64,000 nt of DNA from Macrostomum hystrix (GCA_950097015.1 CATNEN010000024.1:3229501-3293500), one strand, 5' to 3'; shown: positions 38,060 through 52,600, counted from the stretch's first letter. Numbers and translations: made by a program. The notes: a model not told the origin generated them from the sequence alone.

Positions 38060-39370
38060 AGATTCAAAAGCCTCGTTCACGCATTTAACAGCCTAGTTCA
38101 CATATTAAAAGCCTAGTTCACACATTTAACAGCCTAGTTCACATATTAAAAGCCTAGTTCACACATTTAACAGCCTAGTTCACATATTAAAAGCCTAGTT
38201 CACACATTTAACAGCCTAGTTCACATATTAAAAGCCTAGTTCACACATTTAACAGCCTAGTTCACACATTTAACAGCCTAGTTCACACATTTAACAGCCT
38301 AGTTCACACATTTAACAGCCTCGTTCACGCATTTAACAGCCTAGTTCACATATTAAAAGCCTAGTTCACACATTTAACAGCCTAGTTAACATATTAAAAG
38401 CCTAGTTCACACATTTAACAGCCTAGTTCACACATTTAACAGCCTAGTTCACACATTTAACAGCCTCGTTCACGCATTTAACAGCCTAGTTCACATATTA
38501 AAAGCCTAGTTCACACATTTAACAGCCTAGTTCACACATTTAACAGCCTCGTTCACGCATTTAACAGCCTAGTTCACATATTAAAAGCCTAGTTCACACA
38601 TTTAACAGCCTAGTTCACATATTAAAAGCCTAGTTCACACATTTAACAGCCTAGTTCACATATTAAAAGCCTAGTTCATACATTTAACAGCCTAGTTCAC
38701 ATATTAAAAGCCTAGTTCACACATTTAACAGCCTAGTTCACATATTAAAAGCCTAGTTCACACATTTAACAGCCTAGTTCACACATTTAACAGCCTAGTT
38801 CACACATTTAACAGCCTCGTTCACGCATTTAACAGCCTAGTTCACATATTAAAAGCCTAGTTCACACATTTAACAGCCTAGTTCACATATTAAAAGCCTA
38901 GTTCACACATTTAACAGCCTAGTTCACATATTAAAAGCCTAGTTCATACATTTAACAGCCTAGTTCACATATTAAAAGCCTAGTTCACACATTTAACAGC
39001 CTAGTTCACATATTAAAAGCCTAGTTCACACATTTAACAGCCTAGTTCACACATTTAACAGCCTAGTTCACACATTTAACAGCCTCGTTCACACATTTAA
39101 CAGCCTAGTTCACATATTAAAAGCCTAGTTCACACATTTAACAGCCTAGTTCACATATTAAAAGCCTAGTTCACACATTTAACAGCCTAGTTCACATATT
39201 AAAAGCCTAGTTCATACATTTAACAGCCTAGTTCACATATTAAAAGCCTAGTTCACACATTTAACAGCCTAGTTCACATATTAAAAGCCTAGTTCACACA
39301 TTTAACAGCCTAGTTCACACATTTAACAGCCTAGTTCACATTTTAAACAGCCTAGTTCACACATTTAAGA
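38060..39370. repeat. 20/21-bp tandem array with a 268-bp higher-order repeat
   Basis: Two alternating units, CACATTTAACAGCCTAGTTC and CACATATTAAAAGCCTAGTT, build about 63 copies. A rare variant GTTCATACATTT recurs at 38,671, 38,939 and 39,207, exactly 268 bp apart, with the same flanking order. Confidence 0.95.
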
Positions 39371-40080
39371 GTTCACACATCCAGTCTTACTCCTCGGCAA
39401 TGTGATTCACATCCAAAAAATCGCATCCACTTCTAAGACATTGAAATCACTCACTCCAAACCCTGAAAACATTAGTCAAGCAATGCCGAATATAAAGAAC
39501 AAGATTGAAAGTTGCCATTCAATTTTCAGATGCAACTTTGCTTAAAATCAAGCAACTTCAATAAAAACTGTGGGAAAAAAACTAGCAAGGAAGTGTACTC
39601 ATCCATTAACTCTGAGCAGTCGTCTGTTTGTTCAGAAGTGCCTTCTTAGGGATCAAGGCACACTAGGGAAAGGATGAGTGAGTGTAGGAGAGAAATTTTG
39701 TGAGTGATGTTGCCAATTCTTGAGCGAAACATGCAGATTTCTTGGGCCATCGCAGTATTTGGCTGGCAGTGTGGGTGAATGACATTTGCTCAAAATTGCC
39801 TCCTTTTAACTCAGCCTTATGTTGGCATTGTGGAAGTGATGCATTTCTTGACTTGTCTTGCAATGCAGCCCTTGTAACTATGCAGTTGCTACCCAAATTT
39901 ACTATCCCATTTGATAGATTACATATGGTGTTCGTGTGTTAAACTAATAGTGCAACGGAAGATATTTCTTTATTATAAAACAATCCGATGATGAGGGAAA
40001 AACGGATGTGGAAATTAAAGCTTTCATCACGGGATATTGCATTTATTTGATTATTGTAGCATATCTAAGTAACATTGGAC

Positions 40081-42240
<2,160 letters not shown>

Positions 42241-42246
42241 ACGATG

Positions 42247-42973
42247 TATAGCTTTTGCCATTCAATCTCAGTGTTTTGTCATTCATTCTCAGCCCCCATA
42301 GAGTTAATCCAGCCAGTTGGTGCGGTTTGGCCCATAAACTATCGCTCTGTGCCATTCTATCTCAGGTTTTGTTATTCAAACTCAGGCTTTAATGTGGAGA
42401 AGGAATGTGGATAAGGAATGAACAGGTTATTATTCCTCAGCTCGGCTCATGTAACATAGGACCGAAAAACAGACTTGTTAAACTTGTTATACATAATGCA
42501 GTTCATGCACATTACAAGTCAAACACCTCTAGCATCATAGTGAGGAACATACGGATTTGAGCGGAATTGTTATAGTCTTGGATCAGAACAATGACTCAGA
42601 GAAAAGGAATTTTCATAATGCACCGTGAATACATACAGTCGGCTGCAGGCAATCTCCCAGTTTGCGGCCTTCAGAGGCGTCAGAGTGTCCAGTGCAACGT
42701 GGCCCAGGCGCTCCATGTAAGCATATGGCCCATGTAAGTTGGGCCATGTAAGCAAATGCAATGGAAGAAATTTGTAATTTAGCTGTCTTTTGGAGGACTG
42801 CGTTTGAGAGACCGAGCTTATAAAGCCTGAGTTTGAATGACAAAACCCGAGATTGAATGGCACAGAGCGATAGTTTATCGGCCAAGCAGCGCCAACTGGC
42901 TGGATTAATAAATTTTTTCTATGGTGGCTGAGTGTGAATGACAAAACACTGAGATTGAATGGCAAAAGCTATA
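42247..42973. repeat. Inverted repeat, about 150-bp arms
   Basis: The left arm (about 42,247-42,397) starts TATAGCTTTTGCCATTCAAT. The right arm (about 42,826-42,973) is its diverged reverse complement, ending ATTGAATGGCAAAAGCTATA. The spacer is about 430 bp. No clear target duplication is seen and no transposase is present, so it is either a foldback element or a local inverted duplication. Confidence 0.75.
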
Positions 42974-42974
42974 G

Positions 42975-44190
42975 TAAAGATTGCCAATCTGATTGCCAAT
43001 ATGAGCGAATTGTTTTTGATCTAATAGACCTACAACTTCTCTTGGATAAGAAAGCATAATGTGGAGCCTGGACTTTACTGCTCGCTTTATATCCATACAC
43101 CCTATTATGCTGCTCTTCTAATCCTACGTAGATGCAGTGTCCGCTAGTAGGGTGGAAGTTACTTTTACTTTCTACTTTTAGTCGATAGCCAAGCCACATC
43201 TCGCACTAACAGGAAACAAAGCCAAACTTTCAGGAACTGCCAGATCGATTGAGCAGTCGCCAACTGCTTCTTTCATCACTGCCTGCATCACGTCCACCCC
43301 ATCCACTTCCCTATGTGTCCCCTCTCTCCATTTCCACAAGACGAAGCGTAGAAAAATTATGGACTGAGCGACCTGCGACCGCGACATTCTGTATGATGAA
43401 GACATGATTTTAGTGTGAATAAACTCCTTTCCTGATCAACTCGTAGGCGAATGATGCTACTATCGGTTTCAAGTAGTATCAACAGTAGAAAGACCACAGG
43501 TTTGCTTAAAACAGAAAGCAGTTACCAGGGTCCCCTTCATCACCGGCTGGAGCAGAAGAGGATTCTTCAATTTAGCTTTGCGAACGCAGGTCCCGACGGT
43601 CGCTGCCGATGTTCCAGACGGCGATGAAGCGGACCCTGCACGAGAACCCTGCATGGAATGCTGAGAACAAAGGTCCCTACGGCAGATGGACTCAGAGTAT
43701 TGAACCAATACGGATTCGCCATAGAGTTGTATGCAGAGCAATGTTAGTCTGCATCAGGGTCTTTGAAAAGAAGACACTACAGTTTGTACTGTTTTAAGTT
43801 TATTATTTAGCACACTTCGATGTTAAACTAGCCATGTAATGAGATCCCAACTAAAATCTCGAGCATCGTTTGAAAGTGCAAACTGAATTCTATTTTCTTG
43901 AGCATCGTAAAAATTCTCTTCAACATGGCTCAACCAAGTGGAAGTAGAAGCTATTATTATTTTGTCAATAAAGGCTTTGGGCCTAGGTGCAGCCTCTTGC
44001 ACGAGATCTTAAACTCTGAATATATTGATATATTTTATGTAGGCCAAGAGTTAAGCTTTCTCGATCGGGACAAGGATATACCTCCAAGGGATATCCAATT
44101 GATTTATCCCTTAAACTATAGAAAACGCGAAAAACATGAAACAGGATGTGCAATGCCACCTGCCTGCTCTTGAACGGGCAAACTGCTAAA
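42975..44190. other. Gene-free stretch
   Basis: Only short unsupported open frames are present; none resembles a family I recognise. Confidence 0.4.
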
Positions 44191-44195
44191 TAAGT

Positions 44196-44201
44196 TTTAT
44201 T
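44196..44201 (-). terminator. Poly-A signal of the peptide-precursor gene
   Basis: AATAAA on the minus strand, about 200 nt after the stop codon at 44,401. Confidence 0.5.
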
Positions 44202-44400
44202 TCCACCTTCTGCTTTAAAATTTGCTTGAAGTCTAAAGAGAATTTTCAAAACAACGTTCGCCCTATAATCGCAAAAAAGTATTGCACAAGCTCCCAAAAA
44301 ATCTCGACATGGAACTCAAGTTCGGTGTACTTATCCAACATTTTCAGTTTTTGCTATCATTCTTAGGCTCTTGCAAGAGTTTTAGCCACCCGACAGTGCT

Positions 44401-44739
44401 TCAGGAATACCACCAGAACTTGGACCGCTGGCCGTGGCGCCCGCGCGTGCGCGGATACTGCCCACCGGCGCTCCAGCCGCCGCCGTCCTCCTCGGCCGGC
44501 TGCGACGCCTCCTCAACCACAGACGGCTGCTCATCATCGTCCAGTCGTTTCGGCTGCGAATGTCGTTTGCCCATGGCCGGGAAGCCGGGACTGATGCCGC
44601 CGTGCCGACCGCGCCCGGAGCCAGGGAAGAAGTCAAACGCACCAGCTGCGGCTGTTGGCGATGCCAGGCAGCCGATGAGCAGTACAGCCAGCAGCAGCAG
44701 CAGCAGCGGCAACAGCGGTTTTAGTCGAGCAGATCGCAT
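44401..44739 (-). CDS. Candidate secreted amidated neuropeptide precursor
   Basis: 112 codons in one exon. Residues 1-32 are a strong signal peptide: basic N terminus, then a core of leucines, then a small-residue cleavage zone (ASPTAAA). The following segment ends SPGFPAMGKR, where Gly-Lys-Arg is the standard signal for dibasic cleavage and C-terminal amidation. A second Lys-Arg is at 64-65, then an acidic spacer and an Arg-rich tail ending KFWWYS. The predicted main product is about 24 residues (33-56) with an FPAM-amide end. It weakly recalls the FPRM-amide end of molluscan small cardioactive peptides; that is only a resemblance. I chose the second in-frame Met, 19 codons inside the longer frame, because the signal peptide starts there. 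A TATA box and poly-A signal flank it. Confidence 0.65.
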   Translation of the reverse strand: MRSARLKPLLPLLLLLLAVLLIGCLASPTAAAGAFDFFPGSGRGRHGGISPGFPAMGKRHSQPKRLDDDEQPSVVEEASQPAEEDGGGWSAGGQYPRTRGRHGQRSKFWWYS

Positions 44740-44842
44740 TGTTTCAATGGTCCGGAGAGAAATCTTCAAGGAGTAGTTTTTTAAGAGGTGAGCCAAATTT
44801 AACTCGCACGGTGTATTTCCTCAACCTGTGCGAATGCCTACC

Positions 44843-44850
44843 GTTATATA
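44843..44850 (-). promoter_or_regulatory. TATA box of the peptide-precursor gene
   Basis: Reads TATATAAC on the minus strand, about 105 bp upstream of the chosen ATG, a spacing close to that at the GPCR gene. Confidence 0.4.
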
Positions 44851-45233
44851 TTAACTGCTGGCAATTAGATCCAACTTTATTAACTTCGTTAGGTCACTGG
44901 CGCGAGCAATTCAACCATGCTATTGGACCAGAGCGTCTTTGCCTTTGTCTTTCGACTGCCTTTCGCATCAGCTTAAAGACCCGGGTCACGCTCGTCTTCC
45001 AAATAAGTCCTTCTCCAATGCCTTCTTTGCCTTTGCCCGACAATTAAACGGTAGCAATAAAGATGAGAGCTTTGCCGACTGAGTCCATAGCTGTTCGAGT
45101 TCTGTTTTCACACCTTGCGTGTGAGACTGCGCGTCTCTGCAGAGAAATCTTTCAGCTCCTTTCCCTCTCGCAATTATCTTTGTCCTTCACAAACTGCTCA
45201 ATTGTAATTGCGCTGCGTTCAGTCACAATCCTG

Positions 45234-45553
45234 ACAGGACAGGACAGGACAGGACAGGATAGGATAGGACAGGACAGGACAGGACAGGACAGGACAGGAC
45301 AGGACAGGATAGGACAGGACAGGACAGGACAGGACAGGACAGGATAGGATAGGACAGGACAGGACAGGACAGGACAGGACAGGGCAGGACAGGACAGGAC
45401 AGGACAGGACAGGACAGGACAGGACAGGACAGGGCAGGACAGGACAGGACAGGGCAGGACAGAGCAGGACAGGACAGGACAGGGCAGGACAGAGCAGGAC
45501 AGGACAGGACAGGACAGGACAGGACAAGGACAGGACAGGACAGGACAGGACAG
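45234..45553. repeat. AGGAC pentanucleotide array
   Basis: About 64 copies of AGGAC with AGGAT, AGGGC and AGAGC variants. Because the unit is five bases, long frames open on both strands; they are not genes. Confidence 0.97.
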
Positions 45554-45599
45554 ACAGTGCGGTCTTACGTGTGTGTCTCTCGCGCTAAAGTCTCTGTCG

Positions 45600-45830
45600 C
45601 AGCCGCGGCGAGGCCACATTCATTTGGCCACATTCCTACGGACCAACCTCTAAGGCACAGTGAGAGTGTTTACTGCCTGACGATGAGAAAGTCAGGGCAG
45701 ATGTACACATCTGTGTGCGTGTGTGCTCAGGAGTCAGCGGAATGGGCAGAATTACCTCCTAGCTGGCTGCGGGTCTAGTGTCACCAAATGATGTGCCATT
45801 GCCCACAGCCCTGTTGCCAACCTTAATATT
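45600..45830 (+). mobile_element. SINE family A, 5'-truncated copy
   Basis: Begins at GGCGAGGCCACATTCATTTG and continues through GGCACAGTGAGAGTG, GATGAGAAAGTCAGGGCAGA and GTGTGTGCTCAGGAGTCAGC. The tRNA-like head is absent. Confidence 0.8.
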
Positions 45831-46160
45831 ACTATTCCTCTGGACTAACGAACTCGATTACTCACAGGAATTCTCATTCACTACCAGATTCGCAAGGCCA
45901 GCTCACTCCCGAATGACAGAAATTTGATATCTTGTTATTTTCTTTTTTTGTTGTTTTTGTATAACTTTCCAAAGCTAAATATCAATTCAAATCGATTTGC
46001 GCCACGTTGGATGCACTTTAGTACCCGATATCTGTGTTGTCACATTCCGCGAGTCCTGATTTTCTTTGATCTTGAGGGGCTGTGGGGAATCAATGGCTAC
46101 CATCTGAGCTTTTGGTGGGGGTGGGTGATGCGCTGCCTTGTCAGAAATCGACGCTCTCTC

Positions 46161-46310
46161 ATTGGCTGGTCTCTGCCAGGGTTTTCATTCTGTCAGACGC
46201 GGTGCGGCCATCGTCGGAGTCTATAAAAGAGGCACTTGGAGACAACTTGTTCCTCTGAGATCAAAATAAAGAAGGGTTTGAATAGGCATCTATGGTAAAA
46301 TAACTTTACG
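46161..46310 (+). promoter_or_regulatory. TATA promoter and non-coding first exon of the glutamate receptor
   Basis: TATAAAAG at 46,222-46,229 has an inverted CCAAT box (ATTGG, 46,161) upstream. Transcription should start near 46,250-46,255. A GTGAGT donor follows TTTACG at 46,311, and the matching acceptor AG at 46,645-46,646 lies directly before the ATG, giving a 5' untranslated intron of 336 bp. Confidence 0.65.
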
Positions 46311-46646
46311 GTGAGTGTCAATTGTGCCATGTTTCGGCGATTAATAAAAAAAAATTTGGGCGTAAGTTAGGCCTGAAAAATCGTAACAATATAAGAGATT
46401 AGACATTAGACATATGGGATCAGGTTGAGATTGAGATTGAAATTGAGAGATTAGAGATCTGAAGCTAGATTGTGACATTAGAGACCTAAGATAAGACTGA
46501 GATTAGAGGTCTGAGACTATATTGGAAGATGCAAGTGATATTTTGCCAAAGTTAATACAGAGAGATTCGACAACAACCGACAGTCTTCTTGTTAGTCTCA
46601 TAATCTATTTTTTCTCAAGACTTTCACGAACCCAATTGCCCGATAG

Positions 46647-49600
46647 ATGATGTCAACTCAGCTGTTTTTGGCCTTGGTTGCTATGGCAACAGCTACAGCA
46701 ACCGGCCTGAAAGTGGTGATAGTTCTAGAAACCAGGGGAATGCTGAACCGCAGTCTAATTGACAACACATTCTCGAGGCGGGTGGCCGCAAACTGGAGGC
46801 TTGCCAGCGCCCGCAACCTCACCTTCGTTGTGCTGGAGGCTTCGGCGACTGTCGTAAATCATTCGACAGCCTCTTGCGCCTCCGCCACTGCGGCTGTCCG
46901 ACTGCGTGAGTTCTCAGAGTTGGCATTCTTCCCGAATCCCAGATTCTTCCCGAATCCCAGATTCTTCCCGAATCCCAGATTCTTCCCGAATCCCAGATTC
47001 TTCCCGAATCCCAGATTCTTCCCGAATCCCAGATTCTTCCCGAATCCCAGATTCTTCCCGAATCCCAGATTCTTCCCGAATCCCAGATTCTTCCCGAATC
47101 CCAGATTCTTCCCGAATCCCAGATTCTTCCCGAATCCCAGATTCTTCCCGAATCCCAGATTCTTCCCGAATCCCAGATTCTTCCCGAATCCCAGATTCTT
47201 CCCGAATCCCAGATTCTTCCCGAATCCCAGATTCTTCCCGAATCCCAGATTCTTCCCGAATCCCAGATTCTTCCCGAATCCCAGATTCTTCCCGAATCCC
47301 AGATTCTTCCCAATGCCACCCTGCCCGCAGTATGCCAGCAGTCGAGCATGTCCGCCCTGATCGCGGTTGGCCAGTGCTGCTTTCTGACCGAACTGAAGTC
47401 CGCCTCAGCCAGCATGCAGGTGCCGATGATTGCACTGCCCACCGGCTTGTGCAGCCAGGCGAGCTACCGTGAGACTTGACAAATTAATTAGTTTTCAGTG
47501 ATTTCTCTATTGATTGTTTTCATATATGACGGAGGTGAGTGGCAGAGCGGTTAACGCGTATGCCTCTCGCACCCAGGTCTCGAGCTCGATTCCGCGGCGA
47601 GGCCACATTCATTTAGGGCGCAGTCTTGGAGAGAAGGCTTAGGGGCTTGTCGTGCAACTTAGGCACAGTGAGAGTGTACACTGCCTGACTATGAGAAAGT
47701 CACCGTAGATGTACACGTCCTCAGTAAGAGTGTATCTGCATCCGGTGTTTGTGTGCATGTGTGCTCAGAAGTCACAAAATAAAGTGCCAGTGCCCGCAGT
47801 CCGCAGCAGCAAATTATATTACTACTATTTCATAAAAGAGTGGCTGACCAATATTATTCAGCCTACAGTCTGGTGGGCAGTCACAGCCCCACCCACATGG
47901 CTGCAGCAGCGGCCGAAGCTTTGTCGGCGAAGGGCGCGAAAGAAACGGTGGCTCTGCTATTCGACAGTCGGCAGGGTGAGTTTGAGGCGTTGAACAATTT
48001 CGGAAGGGATTTTGGAGGGGACTAGTTGTCTAAAATGCCTACTTGATGTCCACCCAGACCTCTCGGTGCTGCAGCAGCTGCAGGTCGCCCTGTCCAGTCG
48101 TGGTCTATCGTCGGCTACCGTCCAAATTGACAATGACAAAGGCGAACTGCTGCTTCCGGGCCTCGCTACTCGAATCGGCGCGCTTTTGAAGAAGCAGCTG
48201 CGGCACATTGTGGTGCTGGCTGAACTGGCCAACACCATCCAGCTGCTGGGCGTGGCAAATGCAACGGCCACTCTGCAGCAGAACTACTTCTGGCTGCTGA
48301 TGGACACAACCGGGCTGTGTCCCGGCCAGTTGATGGCGCTCCGCCTACCAGCGCATGCCAACGTGGCCCTTCTGCGGGGCAGCATCGGGACCACCGCCAC
48401 CTGCACAGGGGAACTTCTCGACGCTTTTGGAACGTGCGATGCTGATTGGGTCAGGGTGAGCGATGCTGATTGGGTCAGGGTGAGCGATGCTGATTGGGTC
48501 AGCGATGCTGATTGGGTCAGCGATGCTGATTGGGTCAGCGATGCTGATTGGGTCAGCGATGCTGATTGGGTCAGCGATGCTGATTGGGTCAGCGATGCTG
48601 ATTGGGTCAGGGTGAGCGATGCTGATTGGGTCAGGGTGAGCGGTCCAATCTGTTCATAGCACCTCTCAAACCGCCGCAGTCCCTAGACGTCCGATTCGTG
48701 GATGCCGTAGAAGCGATCGCCAAGGCTCTGAACGACTCCGCCGAGGCTGCCGGCTTCCAGGCAAGCAACGCCACTTGCGGCAGCAGCGGTGGCCGAAGTC
48801 AGGCTTGGAGCTCCGGGCCAGCGGTCTTCGCAAGGCTAGCCGGGGTTTGTTAGAAATTGCTTGCATTTTATGCATATTATTATTGGGTTTCTCTGGTCAT
48901 TGGGTTTCTCTGGTCATTGGGTTTCTCTGGTCATTGGGTTTCTCTGGTCATTGGGTTTCTCTGGTCATTGGGTTTCTCTGGTCATTGGGTTTCTCTGGTC
49001 ATTGGGTTTCTCTGGTCATTGGGTTTCTCTGGTCATTGGGTTTCTCTGGTCATTGGGTTTCTCTGGTCATTGGGTTTCTCTGGTCATTGGGTTTCTCTGG
49101 TCATTGGGTTTCTCTGGTCATTGGGTTTCTCTGGTCATTGGGTTTCTCTGGTCATTGGGTTTCTCTGGTCATTGGGTTTCTCTGGTCATTGGGTTTCTCT
49201 GCTTAATAATAATCTCCAGCTCCTTGACCTACTTTGGCAGCTGACCGACTACAATCCGGGCCGAGGCGTCATCGGCTTCAACTCGAGCAGCGGCCATTTC
49301 GACTCGCAGGCCATCGAAATTGTCGGTTCATTCAACGAGCATCGCTCGTCTCCGACCACGTTCCTCCGGTCGGTTGAGTACAATCCGCGAACCGGCTCTC
49401 TGACGCTGCTATTCCGTCGCCTTGGCGCCGCCTTGATATTCCCCAACACCTTCGTTGGATTCAACAATGAAACCTTAGTGATCTGTGCGCCGGTGGTAAG
49501 ATTAGCCACCATTGGCCCTATGCCCAATTAATGAGCATTTAGCCGATAAGTCCTATCCCACCGATCAATGCTAATTCTAAGCAATTGCCGACCATCCGTG

Positions 49601-52600
49601 ACCAAATCCGCAGTACCCGCCGTTCACTAACTTCGAGGCCGTGTTTCCTAACAATACCGTCATTGTTAGCGGCATGCTGCGCGATCTTCTGGACATTCTA
49701 GCCGAGAAACTGCAGTTCCGGTGCGCCCTCACACCCAACTCCCGCCCAAGGGTGTCGGGCGTGTCACCCTTGGGCCAAGTCTAAAGTTGCAAAGGAATAT
49801 ATTATATATTATCGAACCCAGACTAGTCTAGTTTACCGGACATTGTTTAGTTTGTTAAGAAGCTGATCTAATGATGATTCCCAAGAAACAAAAAGCCGAA
49901 AAGCATTAGCGCGAGTACATAATGAACCTCAGGATCCCATTCAGTAGAGGATCCAGAGGATGTGAAGACCCAGAGGAACGTGACAACCAAAAAGATTTGA
50001 GGATCCAAAAGCTACAAGACCATAAAAAGTACGGAGTTATTTGAAGGGATTGAACTCTACGAGTAAAATACCAATAAATGTGTATTTGCATTCCAGTTAC
50101 ATAACAAAGACCCCGGACGATGGCCAATGGGGCGCGCCTCAGGCTGGCAAGACCTACTACTCCGGCTGCGTTGGAGAGGTCCAGAGAGATGTGAGCTTTG
50201 CTATTCTAGGAAAAAAGGTGGCGCGTCATGACTAAATGGGCTCTTATAAGTTCTTGTGTCCTTTGCTACAAGGTTCCTTGGCTACAATAATAATACTACA
50301 AGGTTCCTTGTAATACAACAAGGCTTACAAGGTTGGCTACAAGGTTCCTTGGCTACAAGGTTCCTTGGCTACAAGGTTCCTTGGCTACAAGGTTCCTTGG
50401 CTACAAGGTTCCTTGGCTACAAGGTTCCTTGGCTACAAGGTTCCTTGGCTACAAGGTTCCTTGGCTACAAGGTTCCTTGGCTACAACGTTCCTTGGCTAC
50501 AAGGTTCCTTGGCTACAAGGTTCCTTGGCTACAAGGTTCGGCACCAACCGCATTGTCACAGATCTGCCAGCTAGCTGGAGGGCCGTTCGTGAAAACAACA
50601 ACACGCGACCGGGTAATCGACTACGCGCCGCCGGTCTATCAAGAGTCCACGGCCATCCTGCTACCGCGGCCGCCGCCAAAGTCGAAGCTATGGAATGTCT
50701 ACTCAACCCTGGGCCTGGATGTGTGGCTGCTAACTTGCGGACTACTGATAGCCTCTGCCGTGTGCATATGGCTCCTGGCCTACTTCTCACCGTTCTCCGC
50801 CTACAATCTCCAGCTGGAGTACGCAATAGCTGACGAAATCTGGCTGCAGGAGTACCTCTGGAGCTTAATGGGCAGCTTCTTCCAGCAGGGCCAGGACTTT
50901 TATCCGTTCGCGGCGTCGCCTCGCACAGCCATGGCTTTCTGGTGGATGTTCACCGTCATCTTTTACGCATCTTACACTGGTGGGCTTTAAGACTCTCATC
51001 CACAAGACTCTGATGCCCAAGACTCTCATGCCCAAGACTCTCATCCCTAAGACTCTCTTCTCTAAGACTCTCATCCCCAAGACTCTCATCCTTAAGACTC
51101 TCACCCCTAAGACTCTGATGCCCAAGACTCTCATGCCCAAGACTCTCATCCCTAAGACTCTCATCTCTAAGACTCTCATCCCCAAGACTCTCATCCTTAA
51201 GACTCTCACCCCTAAGACTCTCATCCCCAAGACTCTCATCCCCAAGACTCTCATCCTTAAGACTCTCATCCTTAAGACTCTCATCCCTAAGACTCACATC
51301 CCCAAGACTCTCATCCTTAAGACTCTCATCCCTAAGACTCTCATGCATAAGACTCTCATGCCCAAGACTCTCATACACAAGACTCTCATTCTTAAGACTC
51401 TCATCCCTAAGACTCTCATCAATAAGACTCTCATGCCCAAGACTCTCATCCTTAAGACTCTCATGCACAAGACTCTCATCCTTAAGACTCCCATGCACAA
51501 GACTCTCATCCTTTATACTTTCATCTCTAAGACTCTCATCCCGAAGACTCTCATCCCGAAGACTCTCATCCCGAAGACTCTCATCCCGAAGACTCTCATC
51601 CCGAAGACTCTCATCCCGAAGACTCTCATCCCGAAGACTCTCATCCCGAAGACTCTCATCCCGAAGACTCTCATCCACAAGACTCTCATTCTACACATTG
51701 CTCATACCCATAAACCATTCACAAGGCGACCTGACTGCTCACCTGACCATCACCATCACGGACCTGCCAATCAAGAAGCTGGAGGACCTAGCAGCTCAGA
51801 CAACAATCAAGCCGCAGGTGCAAGTTGGTACGAATCATTACGCCTTGCTGAAGGAGAGCACCTCCGGAATCTACAAAAGGATCGGAGATATGGTGTCCGT
51901 GGTTAGCAGCGCTGCTGAGTGTTCGGAAATGGTTGGTCTTGACTGGAAAGCTTTGAACACTGTTCGTAACAATTACATCCCAATTTAGTACGCTAGTACT
52001 AATAAAATTAGCATTCTAATTGAAGGTGTTCACGGATAAAACGGCCTGCATTGGCGGTTACTCTTACCTAGTGAATTTTGCGAGAAAGAATTGCAGCCAG
52101 GTCTACTTGGCCGATGAGATCTTCAACACTGGCACAGCCGCGTTTCTTTATGCCGATGACGCTTACTTTGGCGAGCTGTTTGACTTCTAGTGAGTGACAG
52201 CTGGTAGGCTTGGGACTTTCCACTGATGGACTGAGAGGTGTTAGTGACCGGTGCACTGATGGTCTGAGAGGTGTTAGTGACCGGTGCACTGATGGTCTGG
52301 GAGGTGTTAGTGACCGGTGCACTGATGGTCTGGGAGGTGTTAGTGACCGGTGCACTGATGGTCTGAGAGGTGTTAGTGACCGGTGCACTGATGGTCTGAG
52401 AGGTGTTAGTGACCGGTGCACTGATGGTCTGAGAGGTGGTAGTGACCGGTGCACTGATGGTCTGAGAGGTGTTAGTGACCGGTGCACTGATGGTCTGAGA
52501 GGTGTTAGTGACCGGTGCACTGATAGTCTGAGAGGTGTTAGTGACCGGTGCACTTATGGACTGGGATGTGGTAGTGGCTGGCAATAAGACTATCATGCCC

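Noticed and set aside
43898-44173. 91-codon plus-strand frame
   Set aside because: AT-rich, no family resemblance, and it would converge with the peptide-precursor 3' end.
44282-44776. Plus-strand 164-codon frame over the peptide-precursor gene
   Set aside because: The minus-strand frame has a signal peptide, a prohormone cleavage site and flanking TATA and poly-A signals; the plus frame has neither domain nor signals.
45152-45619. 155-codon CPVLS repeat frame
   Set aside because: It is the AGGAC microsatellite read on the minus strand.
46647-47360. Direct readthrough of receptor exon 1 into FFPNPR repeats as a repeat protein
   Set aside because: A GTGAGT donor at 46,906 and acceptor at 47,330 join in phase to conserved amino-terminal-domain sequence, and the readthrough frame ends soon after the array. 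The repeats are intronic.
50956-51906. Long frames on both strands across the 15-bp array (KTLIP and DESLR repeats)
   Set aside because: They are array artefacts; the true coding sequence is interrupted here by intron 9 of the glutamate receptor.
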